DNA of 64,000 nucleotides from Runella sp. SP2 (lineage in GTDB: Bacteria; Bacteroidota; Bacteroidia; Cytophagales; Spirosomataceae), in contig NZ_CP031030.1 in NCBI RefSeq assembly GCF_003711225.1, positions 2,604,001 through 2,668,000 on the forward strand. Reading direction: 5' to 3'. Of this stretch, positions 52,316 to 62,064 are shown piece after piece (the first letter of the stretch is position 1; every line of letters begins with the position of its first letter). Under the pieces are notes generated by a model, which was not told the DNA's origin, searched no databases, and saw nothing but the letters and a program-made list of their open reading frames with translations. Position numbers and translations under genes: made by a program.

Positions 52316-54739
52316 ATGCGCTTAAAACTGCTCAATTTCGTTGTGATTTTCACAGCGTTTATGTCCTCTCTCCTAGCCCAAACTCCCGCAGTCAAGCTCA
52401 TAAAAGAAGGATTTATCTATGAAACTGCTCCCTTTCCCGAATGCCACGCCTCAAGCATTGTCGAATTAGGCAAAGACCATTTGATGGCTACTTGGTTTGG
52501 GGGAACCTACGAACGCCACCCAGATGTGTGTATCTGGACGTCAGAATCTAAAAATGGCAAATGGAGTGCGCCTAAAAAAATGGCAGACGGCGTGATGGAC
52601 GCCAGTACACGTCACCCTACTTGGAATCCTGTTTTGTTCAAAAGCAAAGCTGGCAAACTCTTCCTCTATTATAAAGTAGGTCCCAATCCTCGCCAATGGT
52701 GGGGCATGGTGATGACCTCAACCGACAATGGAAAAACATGGTCGAAGGCTGAAAAACTTCCCGAAGGCTTTCTCGGTCCCATCAAAAACAAGTCGGTACA
52801 ATTGGCCAACGGTGACATCCTTCACCCAACGAGTTTCGAGAGTAATGACGAAAAAATATGGAACGTGTACCTAGAAAAAACCGACAAAGACGGTAAAAAC
52901 TGGCAAAAAATCATGATTGACAATGGCTCTTTTGGAGCTATTCAGCCAAGTATTCTTACCTATCCCGATGGCCGATTGCAGTTACTCTGCCGTAGTCGCC
53001 AAAATGTTGTGGTTGAAACGTGGTCGAGCGACGGTGGAAAAACGTGGTCGAAAGTAGCAGGTACTTCATTACCAAACCCTAACTCAGGCACGGATGCCGT
53101 TACGCTCAAAAATGGCACGCAATTGATTGTTTATAATCCCTTAACACGCGGCAAAGAATGGTCAAACGGTCGTCAAAAATTACGCTTGGCTGCCTCTACC
53201 GATGGCAAAGAATGGCGCGATATTTATGTGTTTGAGGATGAACCCAAAGGTGAGTTTAGCTACCCTGCCATCATTCAAAGCAGCGATGGGCTTGTACACG
53301 TTACTTATACCCACCACCGCACCAAGGTAAAACACGTGGTGTTGGACATTCCGAACGTATTGCCTCCCAAAGCCGTAGGTCCAACGCCGACCAAAGCCCA
53401 AATGGGTTGGCATGAAATGGAGCAAAATGCGTTTATCCACTTCACTACCAACACCTTTACCGATTTGGAATGGGGTTACGGCGACGAAAAACCTTCTATT
53501 TTTAACCCTACCCAAACCAACGTAGAGCAATGGATTAAAACGTTGAAAGACGCAGGTTTCAAAGGCGCGATTTTGACCAGCAAGCACCACGATGGTTTCT
53601 GCTTGTTCCCCAGTAAATATACCGAACATAGCATCAAAAACAGTCCTTACAAAAACGGACAAGGCGACTTAGTAAAAGAAGTAGCGGAGGCGTGTAAAAA
53701 ATACGGTTTGAAGTTTGGGGTATATTTGTCGCCTTGGGATCGCAACCATCCCGAATATGGCAAACCTGAATACGTGGAATACTACCGCAATCAGTTGAAA
53801 GAGATTTTTGAAAACTACGGCTCTATCTTTGAAATGTGGTTTGACGGAGCCAACGGTGGCGATGGCTACTACGGTGGCGCGCGCGAAAAACGCCGCATTG
53901 ATGGACGAACGTATTACGACTGGCCAACGACGCTCCAAATGGTACGTCAGTTTAATCCCGAAGTAATTTTCTTTAGCGATGCGGGTCCTGGAGTTCGTTG
54001 GGTCGGAAACGAACGCGGTATTGCGGGCGAAACCAACTGGAATTCAATCACTCCTGACACACTCTACGCAGGCAAAGGTGGAATCGAAAAACTGCTGAAC
54101 ACGGGTTCGGTCGACGGAACGCACTGGATTCCTGCGGAAGTTGATGTTTCCATTCGTCCAGGTTGGTTTTATCACGCCAAAGAAGACGAAAAAGTGCGTA
54201 CCCCAGAAAACCTTTTCGACATCTACCTCACATCGGTGGGAAGAGGCTCAACCTTACTATTGAACGTTCCGCCAGACCGCCGTGGCTTGATTCACGAAAA
54301 CGACGTCAAAGCGTTGACAGGTTGGAAAGCGATGATTGACCGTGAATTTAAAACCAATTTGGCCCTAAAAACCAAAGCAACGGCCAGTTCACACCGTGGC
54401 AAAGTAGCTAACTATGCTGCTTCAAACGTAACCGACGGCGATAAAAATACCTACTGGACGACCAACGATGACGTAACCACGGGTTCAGTAGAAATTGACC
54501 TTGGCAAAGCACAAACCGTGAAATATGTAACGTTGAAAGAACACATCCAATTGGGTCAACGGGTAAAAGCATTTACAGTAGAAGCTTGGCAAAATGGTCA
54601 ATGGCAAAAAATCGCCAATGCTACGACCATTGGTTACAAACGTATTCTTAAACTTACCCCTGTCGAAACCCAAAAAATACGAGTAAGTATCACGGAATCA
54701 AAAGCTTGTCCAGTTATTTCTGAAGTAGAAGTATATTAA
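52316..54739 (+). CDS. Sialidase-like / GH29 alpha-fucosidase fusion with C-terminal discoidin domain
   Basis: An 807-residue exported multidomain enzyme. After a signal peptide (to SLLAQ) residues 30-345 form a BNR/sialidase-like propeller with Asp-box repeats (TSTDNGKTWSK, SSDGGKTWSK, STDGKEWRD) and an aromatic/arginine-rich start (ECHASSIVEL). Residues 355-665 form a GH29 alpha-L-fucosidase barrel (WHEMEQNAFIHF, LTSKHHDGFCLFPS, GLKFGVYLSPWDRN, FEMWFDGANG with the nucleophile Asp). The last 140 residues are an F5/8 type C carbohydrate-binding module (TKATASSHRGKVANY to ISEVEVY). Such fusions could remove sialic acid-like and fucose residues from one glycan. The sialidase activity is not proven. 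Confidence 0.9.
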   Translation: MRLKLLNFVVIFTAFMSSLLAQTPAVKLIKEGFIYETAPFPECHASSIVELGKDHLMATWFGGTYERHPDVCIWTSESKNGKWSAPKKMADGVMDASTRHPTWNPVLFKSKAGKLFLYYKVGPNPRQWWGMVMTSTDNGKTWSKAEKLPEGFLGPIKNKSVQLANGDILHPTSFESNDEKIWNVYLEKTDKDGKNWQKIMIDNGSFGAIQPSILTYPDGRLQLLCRSRQNVVVETWSSDGGKTWSKVAGTSLPNPNSGTDAVTLKNGTQLIVYNPLTRGKEWSNGRQKLRLAASTDGKEWRDIYVFEDEPKGEFSYPAIIQSSDGLVHVTYTHHRTKVKHVVLDIPNVLPPKAVGPTPTKAQMGWHEMEQNAFIHFTTNTFTDLEWGYGDEKPSIFNPTQTNVEQWIKTLKDAGFKGAILTSKHHDGFCLFPSKYTEHSIKNSPYKNGQGDLVKEVAEACKKYGLKFGVYLSPWDRNHPEYGKPEYVEYYRNQLKEIFENYGSIFEMWFDGANGGDGYYGGAREKRRIDGRTYYDWPTTLQMVRQFNPEVIFFSDAGPGVRWVGNERGIAGETNWNSITPDTLYAGKGGIEKLLNTGSVDGTHWIPAEVDVSIRPGWFYHAKEDEKVRTPENLFDIYLTSVGRGSTLLLNVPPDRRGLIHENDVKALTGWKAMIDREFKTNLALKTKATASSHRGKVANYAASNVTDGDKNTYWTTNDDVTTGSVEIDLGKAQTVKYVTLKEHIQLGQRVKAFTVEAWQNGQWQKIANATTIGYKRILKLTPVETQKIRVSITESKACPVISEVEVY

Positions 54740-54762
54740 GGTCATTTCAAATCGTTATCTTC

Positions 54763-54802
54763 AACCTCTCGAAAGTCTTGGAACTTTCGAGAGGTTTTTT
54801 TT
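54763..54802 (+). terminator. Intrinsic terminator of the fusion glycosidase gene
   Basis: AACCTCTCGAAAGT (54763-54776) and ACTTTCGAGAGGTT (54783-54796) form a perfect 14-bp stem, 6-nt loop, followed by eight Ts. It is related to the hairpin at 63551. Confidence 0.92.
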
Positions 54803-54903
54803 GAAAATTTCTGCTTCGCTCAAATCCAAAAAAGGTAGTTCTGCGTAGATACATACAGTTTAGAAATAAATGTACAACCCAACTTGCAAAACTAACTTAA
54901 ATC

Positions 54904-56433
54904 ATGACTTATCCACCAAAATCACGTCTCCTCCTTTCGGCAATGGCAGCACTCATTGCGGTCTTTGTTTTCAACGCCTGCCAAGACCACCGCATGGCTC
55001 CCAATCCTCAAACTTTACCCGATGCACCTTTTTACGCTTTGACTTCATCTAATCAGCTTTTAGCCCTCAATGTACGGGCAACCAACGCTCCTACTGCGAC
55101 TGTCAGTATCACTGGCTTGATGCAAGGGGAACGTATTTTAGCCATTGATTTTCGTCCAGCTACGGGTCAGCTGTACGGTGTCAGCGACGGTAGCCGCATT
55201 TATGTTATCAACCAAATGACAGGCATGGCGCGTGCCATCGGTAGCGCTCCATTTACTCCTGCACTCAGTGGTTCAATGATAGCGTTAGATTTCAACCCTA
55301 CTGTTGACCGCATTCGTCTTGTCACTGAAACGGGCCAAAACCTTCGTCTTCACCCAGAAACAGGTGCTACAGTGGCGGTAGATGGCAACATCAACGGCGT
55401 AGCAGGTGCAATGGTTGCAGCGGGTGCTTATACCAACAACAAAGCAGGCGTAACAACAACCGTTTTGTATGACATTGACCCTGCATCCGACCGCCTTTAT
55501 CGCCAAGACCCTCCTAACAATGGTACTTTAGCGGAAGTAGGTTCATTGGGCTTAAACATTACAGCAGTGGGTGGATTTGACATTGCCCCCGACGGAAACG
55601 CCATTGCTTCGGTGACTTTTGGTGGAAACACTGAATTACAGCAGGTCAATTTGATGACAGGACGTATGCAGAAATTAGGCGACTTACCTAGCAACGTTAT
55701 CGGTATTGCGATTCCGACAGAGCCGACAGCTTACGCAGTTGACAATACGAATAACCTCCACATTTTCAACCCAATGAACCCAATGCCTATCACGAAAGCC
55801 ATCACAGGTTTACAGTCGGGTGAAATGGTTTTGGGAATTGATTTCCGTCCTGCCAATGGTCAATTGTACGCTTTAGGAAGCACTAGCCGCCTCTATACTA
55901 TTAACACATCAAACGGCGCCGCCACGGCTGTTGGTGCAGGGCCATTTGCTTCTACTTTGTCGGGTACAGATTTTGGGTTTGACTTTAACCCAACTGTTGA
56001 CCGCATTCGGGTCGTGAGCAATACGGGTCAAAACCTTCGTTTACACCCCGATACTGGCGTGACTGTGGCAGTCGATGGAAATATCAACCCAGGTACGCCT
56101 AGTGTAACGGCTTCTGCTTACACCAACAACTTTGCAACTGCCTCTACGACTACCTTGTACAACATTGAAACTACGGGTGGAAACGCCATGCTTTATACCC
56201 AAATCCCACCAAACAACGGTACTCTTGTTCCAGTAGGTTCGCTTGGTATCCAAGCCGAAAGTGGAAATGGTTTTGACATTGGTGGCATGAGTGGCATGGC
56301 TTACGCGTTACTCCGTTCGGGTGGTACTACACGCGTTTATGCTATCAACCTAACGACAGGTGCAGCAACGGGTGGTGCAGCAATCCCTGGCAATCCAATG
56401 CTAAAAGGCATGGCCCTTGGACTAGGATTTTAA
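54904..56433 (+). CDS. Lipoprotein with two tandem DUF4394 domains
   Basis: A 509-residue lipoprotein (lipobox FVFNAC, C26) made of two DUF4394 copies of about 230 residues. The paired segments are easy to align: LAIDFRPATGQLYGVS with LGIDFRPANGQLYALG, ALDFNPTVDRIRLV with GFDFNPTVDRIRVV, GQNLRLHPETGATVAVDGN with GQNLRLHPDTGVTVAVDGN, and PPNNGTLAEVGSLG with PPNNGTLVPVGSLG. The fold is likely a propeller. DUF4394 has no proven function. It ends at one of the strongest terminators in the window. Confidence 0.88.
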   Translation: MTYPPKSRLLLSAMAALIAVFVFNACQDHRMAPNPQTLPDAPFYALTSSNQLLALNVRATNAPTATVSITGLMQGERILAIDFRPATGQLYGVSDGSRIYVINQMTGMARAIGSAPFTPALSGSMIALDFNPTVDRIRLVTETGQNLRLHPETGATVAVDGNINGVAGAMVAAGAYTNNKAGVTTTVLYDIDPASDRLYRQDPPNNGTLAEVGSLGLNITAVGGFDIAPDGNAIASVTFGGNTELQQVNLMTGRMQKLGDLPSNVIGIAIPTEPTAYAVDNTNNLHIFNPMNPMPITKAITGLQSGEMVLGIDFRPANGQLYALGSTSRLYTINTSNGAATAVGAGPFASTLSGTDFGFDFNPTVDRIRVVSNTGQNLRLHPDTGVTVAVDGNINPGTPSVTASAYTNNFATASTTTLYNIETTGGNAMLYTQIPPNNGTLVPVGSLGIQAESGNGFDIGGMSGMAYALLRSGGTTRVYAINLTTGAATGGAAIPGNPMLKGMALGLGF

Positions 56434-56456
56434 CACTTTTTAATAACAGTTTTTTT

Positions 56457-56500
56457 ACACCTAGGCGTCGGAGGGTTTTCTCCGACGCCTAGGTGTTTTA
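56457..56500 (+). terminator. Intrinsic terminator of the DUF4394 gene
   Basis: Perfect 17-bp stem: ACACCTAGGCGTCGGAG (56457-56473) and CTCCGACGCCTAGGTGT (56480-56496), 6-nt loop, T-rich on both sides. Confidence 0.93.
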
Positions 56501-56543
56501 TTAAAACACTGCATTCATATTATCCAATAAAGTATTTTTTCGT

Positions 56544-56551
56544 TATTTTTG
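56544..56551 (+). promoter_or_regulatory. -7 box of the first GT39-like gene
   Basis: TATTTTTG matches TAnnTTTG exactly, 22 nt before the start codon. Confidence 0.5.
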
Positions 56552-56573
56552 CGGCGATTTCAAATCGTTTTCT

Positions 56574-58229
56574 ATGCAATTTACAAGTTGGCTCGACTTC
56601 GGCGGTTCTCCTATTTTTTGGTGGTTGATTGGTCATATTACTTTTGGATACCTAACTCTTTGGCTTTTACTCCGAAAAACACCCATCCCTGAGTTATTAT
56701 TTTGGGTAATTTGCTTTGTTGTATCAGGCTTCATGCGTTTACCAGCCCTTCTTTTTAACCTTCCTCTCAACCCCGACGAAAGTCAAATGTTAGCCCAAGG
56801 GCTAACCCTAACTGTTGACCCTTTGGTCTATCGTTCTGTTGACCCTACTACTAGTGGCCCTATCAATTCTTACCTTTTATCACTAATACATTTACTTGGA
56901 TTTCAGTTAGACTTTCGTGTTACGCACATTTTAAGTTGGCTTATTACCCTTACCTCTATCTATTTTTTATACAAAGCTCTCAGGTATATATTCCCAAAAT
57001 ATATTTCACAAGTTGCGATTATTCCGACTGTAGCCTTCTTTAATTTTACCCAAAATCCCGATTATATAAACTATTACAGCGAAGGGATTGCGAATATTTT
57101 GTTGAGTTATGGTATTTGTCAGATTGCCCGCTGGACTAATTACAAAAAAATTACTTACCCTGAATTAGTTGGGTTTGGTATAGCCTTGGCACTTATTGTT
57201 TTGTGCAAAATGCAAGCTTTACCGCTGGCCTTCGTGCTTGGCGTTTGGGGTTTGGGGCTGCTTTACATGTTCCAACAAAACAAATGGTTGGCTTATGCTT
57301 CTGTGCTCTCAATGAGTGTCATTAGCGTTTGGGGTAGTTGGCTTTTGTATATGTATCTCAATGGTCTATTAAATGACTTTTTTCTCTATTATATCACAGC
57401 TAATGCACAACTAAAAATGCACTTTTCTGACAAGTCTTATCGAAGTGCATGGTATTTATTCATTCGTTTCCCTAAAATAATCTTTAAACGTGGCATCGAC
57501 CTTAACTATTGGTTTTTTCCATTTTTAGCGCTTGGCGTCGCATTCATTGCTACTCATTTCTCAAAAACTGCTATAAAAAAAATGATACTGAAGAACAACT
57601 ACTTTTGGGTAGGTCTGACAGCTTACTTTGCTATGGTAGTGGCAGTTATCATTCGTACGGGCAGCTTTTTCCCTCATCATTTTTTATATTTTTTATTGCC
57701 ATGTAGCCTATTTACTGGCTTTTTTATCCATCAACTTAGCGCTTTTTCGTCCCATTGGAGATGGCTTTCCCTATCTACTCAGTTAATATTTATGCTCATT
57801 GGGCTATTACATATTGTTAACAATGAAGATATTAACATGTACAAAACGGCTCATTCTCGACAAAAGGAAATGAGTAACATAAGCAAAGCTATTCTTACGT
57901 TTGCCAAACCTGGCGACTATTTAGCGGTGTGGGGATGGTCTTGTGAATACTATGTTGAAACCCAAATGCCCCAAGGTATCAACGAAAACCACTCAGTCAG
58001 AGCGGCTATGCAGCACCCTTTACAAAAAGCGTACTATGACAGGTATATACGAGATTTACAACGAACCCGCCCCAAAGTTTTTGTAGATGCCATGACATCT
58101 CGTACCCGCTGGATGCGTGACCCCAAAAAATATGGTCATCAAAACTATCCCGAATTGGCCAAATTTGTAGCCGACAATTATGTTTTCAAAGCAGAAATAG
58201 ATAGCGTTAAAATATACGTTGCTCGTTAG
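56574..58229 (+). CDS. GT39/ArnT-like membrane glycosyltransferase, first copy
   Basis: A 551-residue protein with about ten to twelve transmembrane helices. The first large periplasmic loop carries NLPLNPDESQMLAQGLTL, where the acidic pair fits the catalytic Asp/Glu site of lipid-linked-sugar transferases of the GT-C type, followed by YRSVDPTTSGPINSYLL. The C-terminal soluble part (YLAVWGWSCEYYVETQMPQ, KVFVDAMTSRT, YGHQNYPEL) has no named domain and recurs in the next gene. Donor is expected to be a polyprenyl-linked sugar. It starts a two-gene unit; 51 nt separate the copies. Confidence 0.85.
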   Translation: MQFTSWLDFGGSPIFWWLIGHITFGYLTLWLLLRKTPIPELLFWVICFVVSGFMRLPALLFNLPLNPDESQMLAQGLTLTVDPLVYRSVDPTTSGPINSYLLSLIHLLGFQLDFRVTHILSWLITLTSIYFLYKALRYIFPKYISQVAIIPTVAFFNFTQNPDYINYYSEGIANILLSYGICQIARWTNYKKITYPELVGFGIALALIVLCKMQALPLAFVLGVWGLGLLYMFQQNKWLAYASVLSMSVISVWGSWLLYMYLNGLLNDFFLYYITANAQLKMHFSDKSYRSAWYLFIRFPKIIFKRGIDLNYWFFPFLALGVAFIATHFSKTAIKKMILKNNYFWVGLTAYFAMVVAVIIRTGSFFPHHFLYFLLPCSLFTGFFIHQLSAFSSHWRWLSLSTQLIFMLIGLLHIVNNEDINMYKTAHSRQKEMSNISKAILTFAKPGDYLAVWGWSCEYYVETQMPQGINENHSVRAAMQHPLQKAYYDRYIRDLQRTRPKVFVDAMTSRTRWMRDPKKYGHQNYPELAKFVADNYVFKAEIDSVKIYVAR

Positions 58230-58280
58230 AGTAGCCTGTTCAATAATCCACCATTATTCTTAATTTATTACTCACTTATT

Positions 58281-59930
58281 ATGAATCTTCTGGAGGTTCA
58301 GTTTAGTGCTAATCCATTTGTTTTCCAACTTGTTGGTCACCTGCTCATTGCGGCATTTAGTGTTTGGGTTTTGCTTCGAAAACGTCCACTTACGGATGGG
58401 GTTTTTATTGTCATTTTGGTGGCGCTTACCGCCTACATGCGACTTCCAGCCTTTCTATTCAACCATGAGCTCGACCCTGACGAAAGCCAAATGCTGGCCC
58501 AAGGTCTAACACTTTCCATCAACCCTGTCGTATATCGTTCCATCGACCCTACCACGGGCGGGCCGCTGACCAGTTATTTATTGAGTGGATTTGCCCATCT
58601 TGGATTTACCCTCGATTTTCATTTGGCACATATCCTGAGCTGGGTTCTTACCATACTGGGGCTTTTAATCGGTTATTTCACGGCCAAAGCGCTGAACCTT
58701 GCTGCTACCGCTCAGTGGGCTCTGCTTCCCTTTATTTCTTTCATTAGTTTGGCACAATATCCCGATTTTATCATTTTCTACAGCGAAATCACCTCCATTT
58801 TAGTCCTCAACGCCTCGGTCTATTTATTAGCCCACTGGAATCAAAAAAAAGGATTTCAAGCGAGTGAATTAGTGATTTTTGGGATTCTTCTTGGCATGAT
58901 TCCACTGTGTAAACTCCAAGCCCTACCGATGGCTTTTGTCATTGGCGTTTATGCTTGTGCCCAATTGTTCTTGTACCAACGTTCCAAACTCTTATCCCAT
59001 TTTCTTTACTTAACGCTGGGATTTGTGGGTTTGTGGGCTGTTTGGTGCCTTTTTCTTGCCAAAAACGACGTCTTAGATGACTTTTACACGTATTACATCG
59101 AGGCCAATTTAGCCTATAAAGACAACCTTGCTGGCAGTGTTGTAAAACGAAGTAAGTTCGTTAACTTCTTCCGCCTCCCTTGGGTTATTATCAATAAAGG
59201 ATGCGGGTTTGAGTGGCTTCTCTATCCCTTCATGCTGCTTTCTTTGGTGGCTGGTCTTGTAATAATCATCAAAAAGCGCATACGTAACGGCATTTCACTT
59301 GACGCTTATTTCTGGGTGATGTTGGGTGGGTATTTGTTAATGGCCAACTTAGCTATCTCCCGAACGGGCAGTTTTTACGAGCACTACTTTCATTACTTAT
59401 TTTTGCCCTTTTTGCTGTTATTTAGCCTTTTTTTAAAACACCTTCCATCTCAAAGCAAATGGGTGATGGTTTCGACCCAACTGGCTTTTTTTGTGCTTTT
59501 TATTAGCAATACGGTGCATAACAGGCCCACCAATAAATTTACTTCTACGCCACGCCCTACCGATGTTATTCGAGCAAAAATTGCTCATCAAATTCTCCAG
59601 TATGGGAAATCAGGTCAATACCTGGCTGTGTGGGGATGGTCGTGCGATTTATACGTAGCCACCCAAATGCCCCAAGGGGTAAACGAAAATCATACGACTC
59701 GTAGCGGGTTGTACCATTCCTATCAAAAACACTATTATCAACGGTATTTGCGCGATTTGAAACGAAATCAGCCCGCTATTTTTGTGGATGCTGTCACTCC
59801 AAGAACCATTTGGATGGATAACCCCAAAAAATATGGGCACCATAATTATCCCGAATTGGCCGAATTTATTGCCCAAAATTACCTACTTAGGGCTGAAGTT
59901 GAGGGAGTAAAAATTTATGCACATAAATAA
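58281..59930 (+). CDS. GT39/ArnT-like membrane glycosyltransferase, second copy
   Basis: A 549-residue tandem paralogue of the previous gene, colinear over its whole length. Shared blocks: NHELDPDESQMLAQGLTL, YRSIDPTTGGPLTSYLL, LCKLQALPMAFVIGVY (LCKMQALPLAFVLGVW in copy one), YLAVWGWSCDLYVATQMPQ and IFVDAVTPRTIWMDNPKKYG. Divergence is highest in the membrane helices. The pair may transfer different sugars to one glycan or form a heterodimer. Followed by a 266-bp AT-rich spacer before pfkA. Confidence 0.85.
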   Translation: MNLLEVQFSANPFVFQLVGHLLIAAFSVWVLLRKRPLTDGVFIVILVALTAYMRLPAFLFNHELDPDESQMLAQGLTLSINPVVYRSIDPTTGGPLTSYLLSGFAHLGFTLDFHLAHILSWVLTILGLLIGYFTAKALNLAATAQWALLPFISFISLAQYPDFIIFYSEITSILVLNASVYLLAHWNQKKGFQASELVIFGILLGMIPLCKLQALPMAFVIGVYACAQLFLYQRSKLLSHFLYLTLGFVGLWAVWCLFLAKNDVLDDFYTYYIEANLAYKDNLAGSVVKRSKFVNFFRLPWVIINKGCGFEWLLYPFMLLSLVAGLVIIIKKRIRNGISLDAYFWVMLGGYLLMANLAISRTGSFYEHYFHYLFLPFLLLFSLFLKHLPSQSKWVMVSTQLAFFVLFISNTVHNRPTNKFTSTPRPTDVIRAKIAHQILQYGKSGQYLAVWGWSCDLYVATQMPQGVNENHTTRSGLYHSYQKHYYQRYLRDLKRNQPAIFVDAVTPRTIWMDNPKKYGHHNYPELAEFIAQNYLLRAEVEGVKIYAHK

Positions 59931-60196
59931 CAAAACAACCATTAACAATTGATAAACAGTCTATTACATTTGATAAAGTCAAAATTTTCAATACCAAGTT
60001 TCAATAGATGTCCATCCTAAAAAATGAGAGATTTCGACCAGTTATACGGGAGATGCTTCGGTTAAATTTTGAAGAAATTTTCAAAATATTCGGTATTTCA
60101 CCGAAATACAAAATAAATTTGTGTGTTTGAAGTAGCTAATATGCCTAGCGCACCTTATTAACTGCTGAAATAACTAACCACCTTACTACCTAACTT

Positions 60197-61174
60197 ATGA
60201 TTAAAAAAATAGCAGTCTTTACCTCTGGTGGCGACGCCCCTGGTATGAACGCGTGTATTCGCGCTGTGGTTCGAAGCGCCATCTATTATGGTATCGAAGT
60301 ATATGGCATCCGACGCGGATACAACGGCATGATTGCCGGTGACATTTATCAGATGACTTCTCATTCTGTTAGCAATATTATTCAACGAGGTGGTACCATC
60401 CTCAAATCGGCTAGAAGCAAAGAGTTCATGACCAAAGAAGGCCGTCAAAAAGCCTACGATCAAATTCAAAAATTTGGCATTGAAGGACTGGTAGCCATTG
60501 GTGGTAATGGAACTTTTACGGGGGCAACTATCTTTTTTGACGAGTACGGTATCCCGACAGTTGGTGCCCCTGGAACCATTGACAACGACCTCTACGGAAC
60601 AGACCATACCATCGGTTACGATACGGCAGTAAATACGGCTTTGGAAGCCATTGATAAAATTCGTGATACGGCAGACTCGCACGACCGCGTGTTTTTTATC
60701 GAAGTAATGGGCCGCGACTCTGGCTACATTGCTATCCAATGCGGCATTGCTGGCGGGGCCGAAATTGTAATGGTTCCTGAAGTACTCACCCCAATCTCGG
60801 AAGTGGTAGAAACCCTCAAACAAGGCTGGAATCGCTCAAAATCTTCTTCAATCATTGTCGTAGCTGAAGGAGACGAAGAAGGAAACGCCGCCGAAGTAGC
60901 CGATAAAATCAAGGCACGTTTGGAAGTTGATATGGACATTCGGGTAACCACCCTCGGTCACATTCAGCGGGGAGGTATTCCTACCGCTTACGACCGTATC
61001 TTGGCCAGTCGCCTTGGATTGGGTGCCGTTGAAGGACTCATGAACGGCCAGAAAAATATGATGGTGGGAATCATCAACAACGAACTGGTATATACACCTT
61101 TCCGTGACACCATTCGATTGCCAAAACCAATCAACGAAGACATGTTGCGAATGGTAAAAATCTTGAGTACCTAA
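60197..61174 (+). CDS. pfkA: ATP-dependent 6-phosphofructokinase
   Basis: Phosphorylates fructose 6-phosphate to the 1,6-bisphosphate. The 325 residues show the bacterial PfkA signatures: SGGDAPGMNACIRAV (ATP), GGNGTFTGA, PGTIDNDLYGTDHTIGYDTA with the catalytic TIDND, MGRDSGYIA, and HIQRGGIPTAYDR. The ATP loop has the glycine GGNGT typical of ATP-dependent enzymes (pyrophosphate-dependent forms carry GGDD). Full length. Upstream AT-rich spacer with a small dyad TTCGGT/ACCGAA at 60089-60105. Confidence 0.97.
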   Translation: MIKKIAVFTSGGDAPGMNACIRAVVRSAIYYGIEVYGIRRGYNGMIAGDIYQMTSHSVSNIIQRGGTILKSARSKEFMTKEGRQKAYDQIQKFGIEGLVAIGGNGTFTGATIFFDEYGIPTVGAPGTIDNDLYGTDHTIGYDTAVNTALEAIDKIRDTADSHDRVFFIEVMGRDSGYIAIQCGIAGGAEIVMVPEVLTPISEVVETLKQGWNRSKSSSIIVVAEGDEEGNAAEVADKIKARLEVDMDIRVTTLGHIQRGGIPTAYDRILASRLGLGAVEGLMNGQKNMMVGIINNELVYTPFRDTIRLPKPINEDMLRMVKILST

Positions 61175-61187
61175 TACATTTCATTCT

Positions 61188-61229
61188 ACATCTGGTGGTG
61201 TCATCCGACTCCCCAGATGTATTATTTTT
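61188..61229 (+). terminator. Hairpin after pfkA
   Basis: ACATCTGG (61188-61195) and CCAGATGT (61213-61220) with a 17-nt loop, then ATTATTTTTC. It precedes the convergent YdcF gene's stop. Confidence 0.65.
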
Positions 61230-61232
61230 CTT

Positions 61233-61997
61233 CTACAAGTATCCCATTACTTTATAGATGGTGTAGCCAACCATTTCGTGCCAAACGAAATAAAACGCAA
61301 CGAGCGCTTCTTCCGAAGGGAAAAACTTGTCAATCCAGATGTCGTAATTCTCTTGCAGAAAGTGGGCAGGAGAAGGCACTACCTCTACCCCCGCTTTTCG
61401 GAAACATCCCAGCGCCCTTGGCGTATGAAATGCCGAAGTAATGACGACACATTTGTTAGTTCCTAACTGTTCTTTCAGGATTTTTGCCGTGTAAGCGGCA
61501 TTGTCACGCGTGTTGCGCGCCATGGGTTCTTGAATAATATCTTCGGCAGGTACACCCGAATAAATCAAGTATTGTCGAATACCGTCGTTTTCGGAAGTAG
61601 TATGTTTATTGGTCAAAAATGAACCTTCTCCTCCGCTGATGATAATTTTTTTAATTTTTCCCAATCGGTACAATTCAAAAGCCTGCGTAGCACGGTCACC
61701 GCTTTTACCTAACCACACTTGCTTTGTTTGGTAATCATACTTTTTGATGATGCCGCCCGTCAACACAGCCCCCACTTGGTACTCACTTGAAATCGCCCGA
61801 GAAGGCGTCTCCCATGCCTTCAAAAGTTCATTTACCAAAATAGGACTACTCATCAAATACAAAAAAAAGAGGGATAATCCAGTAATCCAACGGCTTCGGG
61901 TACGGTTTTTGAGAAACATTGCATAAACAATAGCGATGGAAACCATTGTCAGAGGCATTAATAATACGTCAAATGTCTTGGAGAGAATATAAAACAT
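61233..61997 (-). CDS. YdcF/ElyC family membrane protein (DUF218)
   Basis: A 254-residue protein with two N-terminal transmembrane helices (MFYILSKTFDVLLMPLTMVSIAIVYAMFL and ITGLSLFFLYLMSSPILVN) followed by a DUF218 domain: GAVLTGGIIK, RATQAFELYRLGKIKKIIISGG, EPMARNTRDNAAYTAKIL and VITSAFHTPRALGCFRKAG. The E. coli relatives ElyC and SanA influence envelope integrity and peptidoglycan lipid-carrier use; the chemistry is not established. Divergent from the DUF4369 gene across 99 bp. Confidence 0.92.
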   Translation of the reverse strand: MFYILSKTFDVLLMPLTMVSIAIVYAMFLKNRTRSRWITGLSLFFLYLMSSPILVNELLKAWETPSRAISSEYQVGAVLTGGIIKKYDYQTKQVWLGKSGDRATQAFELYRLGKIKKIIISGGEGSFLTNKHTTSENDGIRQYLIYSGVPAEDIIQEPMARNTRDNAAYTAKILKEQLGTNKCVVITSAFHTPRALGCFRKAGVEVVPSPAHFLQENYDIWIDKFFPSEEALVAFYFVWHEMVGYTIYKVMGYL

Positions 61998-62064
61998 AAA
62001 CAGGGTTGTAAATCGAACGCTAAAAACGCAAAAATTTCGTTTAAGTAACTAAAAATAATTACGC

